A stretch of DNA of 25,405 bases. Source: a virus. Location of the stretch: positions 1-25,405 of IMG/VR virus record IMGVR_UViG_3300020455_000086, one strand, 5' to 3'. Positions within the stretch are counted from its first letter, which is position 1; every line of letters begins with the position of its first letter. This document shows positions 15,375-21,958 of this stretch, in pieces. The position numbers were made by a program, and so were the translations under genes. A model generated the notes under the pieces. It searched no databases, was not told the origin of the DNA, and saw only the letters and a program-made list of their open reading frames with translations.

Positions 15375-16661
15375 ATGAAAAGTTTCTCTGACTTTGCTAA
15401 AAAATCGCAAGTTGCGGAGCAAAACATCACTCGTGATAAGTTCTATAAGAACGAGGTATTTAAAAAGGGTGAGTGGATTCTAACTGAGCAGGGACAGGTT
15501 GGTAAAATACACCGACGAGGTCCTAACTATGTGCTATGTCTTACTGCAGAGAACACAAAGTTCCGCAGTTGGATTACGGACATAAAGGAAGTCTTTGAGA
15601 TTGGAACTGACGCATATCGAGAGTATGTAATGTCGCTTACGCCAGGTCAGAAGACCGTAAAACCGTCTGGTACTGTCAAGGTAAAGCAAACCATTCCAAC
15701 AAACCCTAAAAAAGATAAGATGGATCACCACGAGGAAAAAAGTCTAGCACAGATAACTGCTGAGACAATGATGAATACCAAATTCAAGTCAATGAAAGAG
15801 ACTTGGAGGTATGATTATTCTGCTAAGATGGCAAACACAGACATCAAAGGTCTGGGTGCTGATGGCGTAGGTGGCGGAGACGCACCTGGCATGAAACTTG
15901 CTGAACCAGAAGGCGGTAAAGGCAAACCAACCATTAAAAAGGTACAACATTCCTGTGCTACAAAGGTAGAGCATAGTGAGTGGGGTCGTGGTAATTGTTT
16001 GAAAGAACAGCATACACTCGATGAGCAAGGCAATGTATCACATTACGACGTAATGTTTGAGCATGGTCTAGAACAGAACGTTCCTGTTGCTACACTCAAC
16101 TTACTTGAGTACAGCATGCATGAGCACGCGATTAACGACGAGAAGAACGAGATTGTTGAGAAGAATCTTGACCCAGTTAATCCAGTTGCAGTAAACAAAA
16201 AGTTTAAGAACAGAAAAGATAAGGATTTAGATAACGACGGTGATACAGATAGTAGTGACGAGTATCTACATAAGCGTCGTAAGGCAATCTCTAAGGCGAT
16301 GAAGAAAGAGCATCACCAGAAAGATGAAAATGGTAACACAATACCACATGAAGAGATAGATGAGGCAAAGAAAGGTCTCTATGCTAACATCCATGCCAAG
16401 AGAAAGAGAGGAGAATCTCCTGCAAAACCTGGCGATGAGGACTATCCTGCTAAGGATGCTTTCAAGAAGGCAGCAAAGACTGCTAAGAAAGAAGAGGTAG
16501 AGGTAGCAGACGAGAGTATGAAGCAAGCACGTAAGAACGTTGGTGCATCTACTTGTTGGGATGGTTACAAAGCGAAGGGAACCAAGATGAAGAACGGACG
16601 TAAAGTTCCTAATTGTGTTAAAGAGTTCTCTGAGTGGAGAGCAATAACTGAAAAAAAGTAA
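15375..16661 (+). CDS. Virion-type mosaic protein with SH3-like and Ca-binding segments (zero-frame product)
   Basis: The start is ATG 15375 (MKSFSDF), 24 bases after a perfect late promoter; TTG 15354 would overlap the promoter region and is rejected. The 428-residue protein is modular: an SH3-like barrel (about 30-75, with KIHRRGPNYVLC), a second barrel (about 196-250, with VEHSEWGRG and HYDVMFEHG), an EF-hand/dockerin-like loop DLDNDGDTDSSD (284-295), a basic segment KKGLYANIHAKRKRGESPAK (332-351) and a Cys segment ASTCWDGYKAKGTK...VPNC (391-414). Such mosaics occur in structural or injected proteins of marine T4-like phages; the role is inferred from this and from the late promoter. The gene ends at a slippery A-run, TAA 16659, with a downstream stem-loop, so a longer -1 product is likely. 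Confidence 0.85.
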   Translation: MKSFSDFAKKSQVAEQNITRDKFYKNEVFKKGEWILTEQGQVGKIHRRGPNYVLCLTAENTKFRSWITDIKEVFEIGTDAYREYVMSLTPGQKTVKPSGTVKVKQTIPTNPKKDKMDHHEEKSLAQITAETMMNTKFKSMKETWRYDYSAKMANTDIKGLGADGVGGGDAPGMKLAEPEGGKGKPTIKKVQHSCATKVEHSEWGRGNCLKEQHTLDEQGNVSHYDVMFEHGLEQNVPVATLNLLEYSMHEHAINDEKNEIVEKNLDPVNPVAVNKKFKNRKDKDLDNDGDTDSSDEYLHKRRKAISKAMKKEHHQKDENGNTIPHEEIDEAKKGLYANIHAKRKRGESPAKPGDEDYPAKDAFKKAAKTAKKEEVEVADESMKQARKNVGASTCWDGYKAKGTKMKNGRKVPNCVKEFSEWRAITEKK

Positions 16662-16718
16662 ACGGTCCTGTAGAGGTCATGCCTGAGTTGGATGACCCAG
16701 ATGGCATGAAGTCAGGAC
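16652..16718 (+). promoter_or_regulatory. Candidate programmed -1 ribosomal frameshift signal
   Basis: The heptamer A AAA AAG (16652-16658) is in the zero frame of the upstream gene and is the same slippery sequence used by E. coli dnaX. The zero-frame TAA follows at once. After a 6-base spacer (16659-16664) comes a stem-loop: GTCCTG (16665-16670) pairs with CAGGAC (16713-16718), and inside it TCATGCC (16677-16683) pairs with GGCATGA (16703-16709). The -1 frame is then open to TAA 16826. All three elements of a bacterial -1 signal are present with normal spacing. An unrecorded A in the homopolymer would give the same reading and must be excluded. Confidence 0.65.
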
Positions 16719-16828
16719 AAGAAAAAAAGATGCCTAGTGTTCCAAAACAAAACGAAGCTTGCAATCATAGCAAAAAGGGTGTAAAATGTGAAATACATGG
16801 TATGAAAGAGTGCCCCGAAGTTAATTAA
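16658..16828 (+). CDS. C-terminal extension in the -1 frame (Cys/His-rich tail)
   Basis: Entered by -1 slippage at 16652-16658, this frame adds 56 residues to the upstream protein (total about 484). The first part is acidic (PELDDPDGMKSGQ) and the end is Cys/His-rich, with C-x-H, then KKGVKCEIHGMKECPEVN, a spacing that could bind a metal ion. Independent initiation is possible at ATG 16679 (49 residues) or ATG 16729, but AGAGG lies only about 2 bases before the first and AGGA about 11 before the second, so neither is convincing. The tail resembles the Cys-rich ends I associate with virion proteins of this phage group (not verified), which supports its being the natural C-terminus. Confidence 0.6.
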   Translation, partial: VNGPVEVMPELDDPDGMKSGQEKKMPSVPKQNEACNHSKKGVKCEIHGMKECPEVN

Positions 16829-16831
16829 TTT

Positions 16832-17524
16832 ATGAGAAAAATTTGGCAAGAGGAGGTGCTAACACCACTCTCCTCATTTTGTAATCTAAAAAATCAATAC
16901 GCAGAAATAATTCCAGAAATAATAAAGTTCGTAGAGGTCAACCAACCTATACTATCTGAGTGGGTTCTTGACAAGTGGGTTGAGGATAAAAACTTAGGTA
17001 GAGTACAACTATGGGAGGGGTCATGGAAAGTTATACCCATGCCACTTAATCCTGTAGGTACGACTGCGACTGAAGAGGACTATGAACTCAGCGAGATGGT
17101 GTCGTTCGTTGAGTTGTTTAACACTACCGTGGAAAAGGTACAAGAAGTTCTGCCTAAACTCACAGAGTCTATGCGGAAACTATGCCCTACGTTCTATAGT
17201 GCCATAGAAGAGGACGTAGACCTTGAGTTACTTAAGTCATGTACTATAAGTAAACTGACGCCAGGCACAAAAATTAATCCTCATGCTGGTGACATAGATT
17301 CACTACGCTTACACTTCCCTGTAATTACTGACCCAGACGCATGGTTAAGTGTACGAGGTAGAAAACGTTCATGGAAAGTAGGAGAACTCTTTGCTTTTCA
17401 TGACCATGACAAGCACTGGGCACAACACAATGGTTCACATGACAGAATTGTAGTCATAATGGACTATTCTTTATCACAATTAGATTCTCGTGGTATTACT
17501 ATAGAAAAATGGGAGGACCTTTAA
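16832..17524 (+). CDS. Aspartyl/asparaginyl beta-hydroxylase-like 2OG oxygenase
   Basis: The 230-residue protein has an N-terminal helical part and a C-terminal domain resembling the aspartyl/asparaginyl beta-hydroxylase family (PF05118 type): SKLTPGTKINPHAGD (140-154) with H151 as a metal ligand, SLRLHFPV, a W-K-x-GE turn (GELFAF, 184-189), then DKHWAQHNGSHDRIVVIMDY with H195 and R205. This family uses two His rather than His-Asp-His, as seen here. It would hydroxylate a side chain of a phage or host protein; the target is unknown. The gene starts 3 bases after the frameshift extension ends and its TAA overlaps the GIY-YIG ATG (TAATG). Confidence 0.85.
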   Translation: MRKIWQEEVLTPLSSFCNLKNQYAEIIPEIIKFVEVNQPILSEWVLDKWVEDKNLGRVQLWEGSWKVIPMPLNPVGTTATEEDYELSEMVSFVELFNTTVEKVQEVLPKLTESMRKLCPTFYSAIEEDVDLELLKSCTISKLTPGTKINPHAGDIDSLRLHFPVITDPDAWLSVRGRKRSWKVGELFAFHDHDKHWAQHNGSHDRIVVIMDYSLSQLDSRGITIEKWEDL

Positions 17525-18027
17525 TGAAAACAGTACACATCTACAGAAAAACACACAAGAAAACTGGCAAGATGTACATAGGTAGGACTCAGCAAGACCC
17601 ATACAGATATGAAGGGTCTGGAAGAGCATGGAGAGAGCACCTAAAGGAACATGGATATGACATGGACACCGAAATACTATTTTCCTCTGACAAACAGGCA
17701 GAAGTTAAACAGTTCTGTATAGACTTTGCTGTAGGAAATGAGTATTGGAAAGAAGATGCATACTTCAATGAATGTAGAGAAGATGGTGGTAGAGACATCA
17801 CTGGTAAAAACAACCCTAACTACAAGCATGGTCGTGCAGTAAACTGGAAGAGTGACCCAGAGGTGCAAAGAAAAAACGACAAGATACGTAACGCTAAGTA
17901 CTACCAAGAAAACAAGGAAAAAGAGGCAGCACGTATGAGACAATACTATAAGGATGTCAGGGATGGCAAAAGAGTTAAAGGTGCTAAACCTACTTCTGTA
18001 ATAAGACCATTAAACGAAGATATATAG
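17524..18027 (+). CDS. GIY-YIG homing endonuclease with NUMOD3-type DNA-binding motif
   Basis: The start at 17524 is set by GGAGG (17512-17516) 7 bases upstream and by the TAATG junction, giving 167 residues. The N-terminal nuclease domain shows HIYRKTHKKTGKMYIGRT (5-22), with the two short strands of the GIY-YIG fold (HIY and MYIG), then YEGSGRAWREHLKEHG. The middle has GKNNPNYKHG (94-103), a NUMOD3-like module, followed by a Lys-rich helical tail suited to DNA binding. Free-standing nucleases of this type (like T4 Seg proteins) cut related phage genomes lacking the gene and promote its spread. It is probably a mobile insertion between the hydroxylase-like gene and the small gene at 18049. 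Confidence 0.88.
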   Translation: MKTVHIYRKTHKKTGKMYIGRTQQDPYRYEGSGRAWREHLKEHGYDMDTEILFSSDKQAEVKQFCIDFAVGNEYWKEDAYFNECREDGGRDITGKNNPNYKHGRAVNWKSDPEVQRKNDKIRNAKYYQENKEKEAARMRQYYKDVRDGKRVKGAKPTSVIRPLNEDI

Positions 18028-18048
18028 TTTAGATATATGTAACTTATC

Positions 18049-18243
18049 ATGCTATCATTTCTATTACCTATCGCATCAAAAATTGTATCTGATGCAGTGA
18101 ACAAGATTCCCGACGATGAGGAACTTGGAGAGAAGTTAATTGACATTTGTATTGTTATCCTTGAGAAAGCAGTCAAACTAACCAAAACTTCTGCTGATGA
18201 CAAACTTTTAGAGACCGTTAAGAAGGCACTCGAAAGTAGATAA
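18049..18243 (+). CDS. Small amphipathic helical protein of unknown function
   Basis: The 64-residue protein has a hydrophobic N-terminus (MLSFLLPIASKIVSDAV) followed by amphipathic helices (EELGEKLIDICIVILEKAVKL). It has no convincing full membrane span, though the first 17 residues could associate with a membrane. No family is recognised. It follows the homing endonuclease by 21 bases with no clear ribosome-binding site. A late promoter for the next gene begins just after its stop. Confidence 0.72.
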   Translation: MLSFLLPIASKIVSDAVNKIPDDEELGEKLIDICIVILEKAVKLTKTSADDKLLETVKKALESR

Positions 18244-18246
18244 CAT

Positions 18247-18254
18247 CATAAATA
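18247..18254 (+). promoter_or_regulatory. Late-type promoter (CATAAATA) before the Ig-domain gene
   Basis: CATAAATA (18247-18254) fits the cyanophage form NATAAATA of the T4-type late octamer. It lies between genes, 32 bases before ATG 18287, and is followed by a good ribosome-binding site (GGAG 18277-18280, 6 bases before the ATG). Confidence 0.7.
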
Positions 18255-18286
18255 TAATATAGACAAAAATTAATTCGGAGATTACC

Positions 18287-18901
18287 ATGTCTTTATACGG
18301 TAAGGACGACAGTAATGCCAATAAGACCAAGGCTGGTATCGGTGTGGCAACGTCGTCTCAATCTAAAGAGATCGTCTTTATTGACGACACGGAAGCACAA
18401 CTAGCATCGAACAAAGCAAGAGGTGTTGGTTCACCTGGCTGGTACTCGTTCTTTACCTACACAGACATGCATGGTAATACACGATACAAGGCAGAGCATC
18501 TAGTTACTATTGCAGGTCCTGAAGCAAACGCATCAGAGACACAGGCAGATGACACAATTGGAGCAGACGTTCTAGAGGTTATCACTATCAGTGGTCAACC
18601 CGCTAACTCTACATCATCAAGTGGAGCAGGAACATTTGCTGTTACATCTAGTGTTAACCAATCTGGTACACAGACATTCCAATGGCAACGTCAAAAACCT
18701 GGCACAAATAGATGGACTAACCTTGCTGCTAACACTGATACAGGTATTACATACGCAAACTTTACTACTGCAACACTAGCATATAGTTCACTTGCAAGTA
18801 ATGCACTTGATGGATACAAGTACAGAGTTAAAATCAACACAAGTAAAGGTGCTACAGAGGTTATCTCTGACGGTGCTGCTACTTTAACATTCGGTAGCTA
18901 A
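18287..18901 (+). CDS. Probable capsid decoration/virion protein with C-terminal Ig-like domain
   Basis: The 204-residue protein has two parts. Residues 1-70 begin SLYGKDDSNANKTKAGIG and include GSPGWYSFFTYTDMHGNTRY, a module I associate with marine T4-like virion proteins. Residues about 95-204 form an Ig-like beta-sandwich rich in Ser/Thr/Ala, with FAVTSSVNQSGTQTFQWQRQ (the Trp of the core), an ATLAYSSLA strand and DGYKYRVKINTSKGATE (the Tyr-corner type Y-K-Y-R-V). Such domains sit on phage surfaces and aid weak adhesion. A late promoter and a strong ribosome-binding site precede it. No signal peptide is present, as expected for a virion component. Functional equivalence to T4 Hoc is inference. 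Confidence 0.82.
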   Translation: MSLYGKDDSNANKTKAGIGVATSSQSKEIVFIDDTEAQLASNKARGVGSPGWYSFFTYTDMHGNTRYKAEHLVTIAGPEANASETQADDTIGADVLEVITISGQPANSTSSSGAGTFAVTSSVNQSGTQTFQWQRQKPGTNRWTNLAANTDTGITYANFTTATLAYSSLASNALDGYKYRVKINTSKGATEVISDGAATLTFGS

Positions 18902-18904
18902 TGA

Positions 18905-19276
18905 ATGAAATTCGATGAATTGAATGAGGATAATTATATCCTATTTGCTATTAAACATTATGATAATCCACAGGCAGCAACTAAAGAAGATTTTTTTGAG
19001 GACATGAGACGCTTTAAGTATATTAAACGTCTCCTCAAGAAATATCATAAAGGAACTGAGGTCAAACTCAACTTGTTGCTCAACCATATTATTATCATAT
19101 ACAATGTATTTGGTGAAGCTGCACCACATCTACTCTTCTATAAGATGGAGAGAGATTACTGGTCAGACATCAAGGCAATTATGTTGTTCTTGAACAAATA
19201 TCCAGAAATGGATACTGCATCTCTCAGAGAGATAGCAGTCAACGATTGTATCTTAGAGGAGCTTAAAAAATTATGA
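18905..19276 (+). CDS. Helical protein of unknown function (MKFDELNEDNY family)
   Basis: The 123-residue protein is mostly alpha-helical by pattern. It starts MKFDELNEDNYILFAIKHYD, followed by FKYIKRLLKKYHKGTEVKLN and a hydrophobic helix LLLNHIIIIYNVFGEAAPHL that is probably buried rather than membrane-spanning. The sequence looks like a small protein widely kept in marine T4-like phages, by memory only. It follows the Ig-domain gene by 3 bases and overlaps the next gene by ATGA, so it is probably in the same late transcript. Function is unknown. Confidence 0.82.
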   Translation: MKFDELNEDNYILFAIKHYDNPQAATKEDFFEDMRRFKYIKRLLKKYHKGTEVKLNLLLNHIIIIYNVFGEAAPHLLFYKMERDYWSDIKAIMLFLNKYPEMDTASLREIAVNDCILEELKKL

Positions 19277-20010
19277 TGGGAGCGGGTGGTATCACTAACG
19301 TAGGACCTATCAATACACCCACCACTGGTAAGGGTGCTATTGCAGGGTTTGATCCTATCATGAAAATGTCTAGGCGAAGGACTAAGAAACGCAAGAAGAT
19401 GGAGTCTGCGGGAAAGCAATGGGAACATCGTAGGAACGATCCTACCTACATAGATGGTAGGAGTAGTCAAGCTCGTAAACTTATTAAACGATTAGCAAAA
19501 CGTAAAAAGAAAATGACTGAAGAAACATTACTCGAATACGGAGGAGGAAACGCTAACTCTGGTGGCGGTGGTACTTCTTCTGGTGGAGATACAACTAATC
19601 AAGCATACAAGTTCATCTCACAAAAACGTAAGGTACAGAAGAAACAAGAACGTGAGAAGCGTGCTGCAAACCGTAAGCAAGAGATTCAAATGATATCTCG
19701 TGCGAAAGCATCTGACTATCAGAAGAAAGCAAAGGACAGACAGAAGAAACTATCTACACAGTTGGCAACTAAGAAAGAAGAATTCGGTGATGCACTAGTG
19801 TACATGGAGAGTCTATTCGAGCAAATTGAAAGCGACAATCATAACCCAACAACTTACTTCTTCTATGATGAGAGTGAACTAGAACTAACAAGGGAGCAAG
19901 CATTCGACGTTGTACAAAAGTTTGGAGCATTATCAGAAGATAATAAGGAAGCATTCCTAGACAAACTTGTGGATAGTAAAGAACTCATGGAGAAAATCCT
20001 AGCAATCTAG
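19273..20010 (+). CDS. Basic, coiled-coil protein of unknown function
   Basis: The 245-residue protein has an N-terminal Gly-rich stretch, a very basic block (SRRRTKKRKKMESAGK and KLIKRLAKRKKK), a Gly/Ser linker (GGGNANSGGGGTSSGG, about 89-104), a long Lys/Arg/Gln-rich helix typical of a coiled coil (about 112-170), and an acidic C-terminal helical domain (about 170-245). The linker splits it into two functional halves. Basic and coiled-coil character suggests nucleic-acid or scaffold contact, but nothing identifies it. Its ATG overlaps the preceding stop, and its TAG overlaps the next GTG by one base. Confidence 0.78.
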   Translation: MMGAGGITNVGPINTPTTGKGAIAGFDPIMKMSRRRTKKRKKMESAGKQWEHRRNDPTYIDGRSSQARKLIKRLAKRKKKMTEETLLEYGGGNANSGGGGTSSGGDTTNQAYKFISQKRKVQKKQEREKRAANRKQEIQMISRAKASDYQKKAKDRQKKLSTQLATKKEEFGDALVYMESLFEQIESDNHNPTTYFFYDESELELTREQAFDVVQKFGALSEDNKEAFLDKLVDSKELMEKILAI

Positions 20011-20384
20011 TGGACAATATCAACACCGCAATAATAGAAAGACTCGAACGGGTCGTAGAGACCCTACAGGAAAATTCTGTTAAGATGGGTCAATTGTTAG
20101 CAGTTCATAACGAGAAGTTAGATAAGCAAGACAAGGTTGATGAGGTGTTGTTTGAGAAGGTTGATAACCTCTCAAAAGATTTGAAGAGAGAGACCAGTGA
20201 TATCAAGAAAGGATGTGAGAGAGACATAAGAAAAATAGATGAGAGATTACGCACGATGGAAAAGAAAATGTGGAGTATCTTTGGTGCTCTAAGTATCATT
20301 TCTTTCGTAGTATCACCCATAGGACAGAAGTTTATAAGACCCATATTGACAAACGATGCTCCTAATGTTATAGTATCTGAGTAA
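20010..20384 (+). CDS. Coiled-coil protein with C-terminal membrane segment
   Basis: This 124-residue protein probably starts at GTG 20010 by TAGTG coupling; ATG 20085 is a weaker alternative that would lose 25 residues of the coiled coil. Residues 1-85 are heptad-like (IERLERVVETLQENSVKMGQ, then DKVDEVLFEKVDNLSKDLKR). A hydrophobic span, MWSIFGALSIISFVVSPIG (about 87-105), follows. This architecture resembles XhlA-type phage accessory membrane proteins, but similarity is in layout only. It might take part in lysis or membrane anchoring. A sigma70-type promoter for the next operon lies in its last 40 bases. Confidence 0.75.
   Translation: MDNINTAIIERLERVVETLQENSVKMGQLLAVHNEKLDKQDKVDEVLFEKVDNLSKDLKRETSDIKKGCERDIRKIDERLRTMEKKMWSIFGALSIISFVVSPIGQKFIRPILTNDAPNVIVSE
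20346..20374 (+). promoter_or_regulatory. Sigma70-type promoter for the 61-nrdAB operon
   Basis: Perfect TTGACA (20346-20351), a 17-base spacer and TATAGT (20369-20374, one mismatch) lie 22 bases before the ATG at 20397, so initiation would be near 20381. It heads a run of overlapping genes: prolyl-hydroxylase-like, primase 61, nrdA, nrdB. Confidence 0.6.
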
Positions 20385-20391
20385 CTCAGAT
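20375..20391 (+). repeat. 8-bp inverted repeat at the predicted transcription start
   Basis: ATCTGAGT (20375-20382) and ACTCAGAT (20384-20391) are perfect inverted repeats around one base. The repeat starts directly after the -10 hexamer and includes the upstream gene's TAA. It could be a repressor operator or form a hairpin at the very 5' end of the mRNA. Confidence 0.6.
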
Positions 20392-20396
20392 GCTGC

Positions 20397-20966
20397 ATGG
20401 AAGATTTCATTTGTCAGTACGATAACGTATTAGACAACGAACTCATAGGACACTTACTGTCCTTAAGCAATCAAAATATTAACTACAACGTCAGGTCAGA
20501 CACCACTAGACAGGATAAACAACTGTCATTGGAACCGTTTTGGCCTGAACTTGCTACGGATATTAACCAAGCATTAATCAACAGGACTCTTAAGCACTAT
20601 CTGATTAAGTATCCATGTTTGACACAACTCCCTGAGTGGACTAGTGCCAACACAATACTACAGAAGACATCTCCTTCAGAGGGGTATCATTCTTTTCATT
20701 GTGAGAACATGGGATGGGTTAATAATTCTAGAGCAATCGCTTGGATGATATATCTAAACGACGTAGAAGAGGGCGGAGAGACAGAGTTCCTCTATCAGCA
20801 GAAGAGATTTCAACCCGTCAGGAATACCGCATTACTATGGCCAGGTTCATGGACGCACCAACATAGAGGTAACCCACCACTATCAGGTGACAAGTATATC
20901 TTAACAGGGTGGTACACACCTAGTTCTGGTATGCCAAAGTTCTCTACCGAATGGATGAATAATTGA
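20397..20966 (+). CDS. Prolyl-4-hydroxylase-like 2OG-Fe(II) oxygenase
   Basis: The 189-residue protein matches the P4Hc pattern. The central FHCE (100-103) gives an H-x-E form of the metal pair. IYLNDVEEGGETEF (118-131) is the family's strand-turn. TALLWPGSWTHQHRGNPPLS (144-163) supplies the distal His (H154 or H156), and K166 in DKYILTGWY is the usual 2-oxoglutarate anchor. Glu in place of Asp is a conservative swap that should keep iron binding. It is the first gene behind the promoter at 20346 and overlaps primase 61 by 4 bases, so it is expressed with replication genes. The substrate is unknown. Confidence 0.88.
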   Translation: MEDFICQYDNVLDNELIGHLLSLSNQNINYNVRSDTTRQDKQLSLEPFWPELATDINQALINRTLKHYLIKYPCLTQLPEWTSANTILQKTSPSEGYHSFHCENMGWVNNSRAIAWMIYLNDVEEGGETEFLYQQKRFQPVRNTALLWPGSWTHQHRGNPPLSGDKYILTGWYTPSSGMPKFSTEWMNN

Positions 20967-21958
20967 GTTATCTTGACACCAAATATATCAACCTAGCATC
21001 GGCATCTCTACAGAAGTACAAACGTGTAAAGAACGGACTGTACACTTTTAGATGTCCTTACTGTGGTGACTCAAAGAAGAATAGGAACAAGACTAGAGGA
21101 TACATCTTCCAAGTCAAAGGAGACCATGTGTTTAAATGCCACAACTGTGGTATCACAAGGTCTTTTTCCAACTTCCTCAAAGACAATGCTCCTCATGTGT
21201 ATGATGAGTATGTCATGGAGAGATATAAGGAAGGAACCATAGGTAAAAACGTACCTAAACCTGACCTTACACAGTTCGTTTCCAAACCAAAATTTAATAG
21301 TGGAAGAAAGATAGATTTACAAAGTTTATCTGTGCTAAATAATTTGCACCCCGCTAAAAAGTACGCACTCGGAAGAGGTATCCCAGAGGATAAATTAGAC
21401 CGCTTGTATTACTGTCCTAAATTTAAGGAATGGACTAACAAACAGAAACAAACGTTCTCTGATACCTCCAATGATGAAGATAGGATTATTATTCCTTTGA
21501 ATAACAAGGACGGAAATCTTGTAGGTTTTCAAGGTAGGTCTCTTGCATTCAATCCTAAGATGAGATACATCACTGTGATGCTTGATGAGAATGCACCAAA
21601 ACTTTTTGGACTAGACACACTAAACACAAATGACACTATCTACATCGTCGAAGGACCGTTCGACTCCTTCTTCTTGGAAAACTCGGTTGCTATGTGCGGT
21701 TCCGATATTGATATTCGGACGTTTGGTTGGAGCGATTATATTTGGGTTTATGATAACGAACCTCGTAACAGACAAATCACCAACAAACTCTCCTCCTCTA
21801 TCGACGCAGGAGATAAGGTAGTGATATGGCCACATAATGTCAAAGAGAAAGACCTTAACGATATGTCAAACGCTGGCATAGACGTTAAAAATGTGATACA
21901 ATGTAATGTGTATCAAGGATTAAAAGCAAAACTACAATTAGCAAACTGGAGAGTATGA
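20963..21958 (+). CDS. 61: DNA primase (T4 gp61-like)
   Basis: This primase makes RNA primers for lagging-strand synthesis with helicase gp41. It is 331 residues (T4 gp61: 342). An N-terminal zinc ribbon has CPYC (31-34) and CHNC (59-62). The TOPRIM-type catalytic region shows IIIPLNNKDGNLVGFQGRS, IYIVEGPFDSF (with the conserved EGxxD-like Glu) and WVYDNEPRN as the acidic metal site. The start is TTG 20963, giving MSYLDTKYINL as in related primases and a TTGA overlap with the preceding gene; no ATG is available nearby in frame. Its TGA overlaps the nrdA ATG. In T4, 61 and 41 are close; here they are about 10 kb apart. Confidence 0.94.
   Translation: MSYLDTKYINLASASLQKYKRVKNGLYTFRCPYCGDSKKNRNKTRGYIFQVKGDHVFKCHNCGITRSFSNFLKDNAPHVYDEYVMERYKEGTIGKNVPKPDLTQFVSKPKFNSGRKIDLQSLSVLNNLHPAKKYALGRGIPEDKLDRLYYCPKFKEWTNKQKQTFSDTSNDEDRIIIPLNNKDGNLVGFQGRSLAFNPKMRYITVMLDENAPKLFGLDTLNTNDTIYIVEGPFDSFFLENSVAMCGSDIDIRTFGWSDYIWVYDNEPRNRQITNKLSSSIDAGDKVVIWPHNVKEKDLNDMSNAGIDVKNVIQCNVYQGLKAKLQLANWRV

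Noticed and set aside
16679-16828. A separate 49-residue gene starting at ATG 16679
   Set aside because: AGAGG is only about 2 bases from the ATG, the ATG lies inside the stem-loop, and the frame is already open back to the slippery site; a frameshift extension explains it better. It is not fully excluded.
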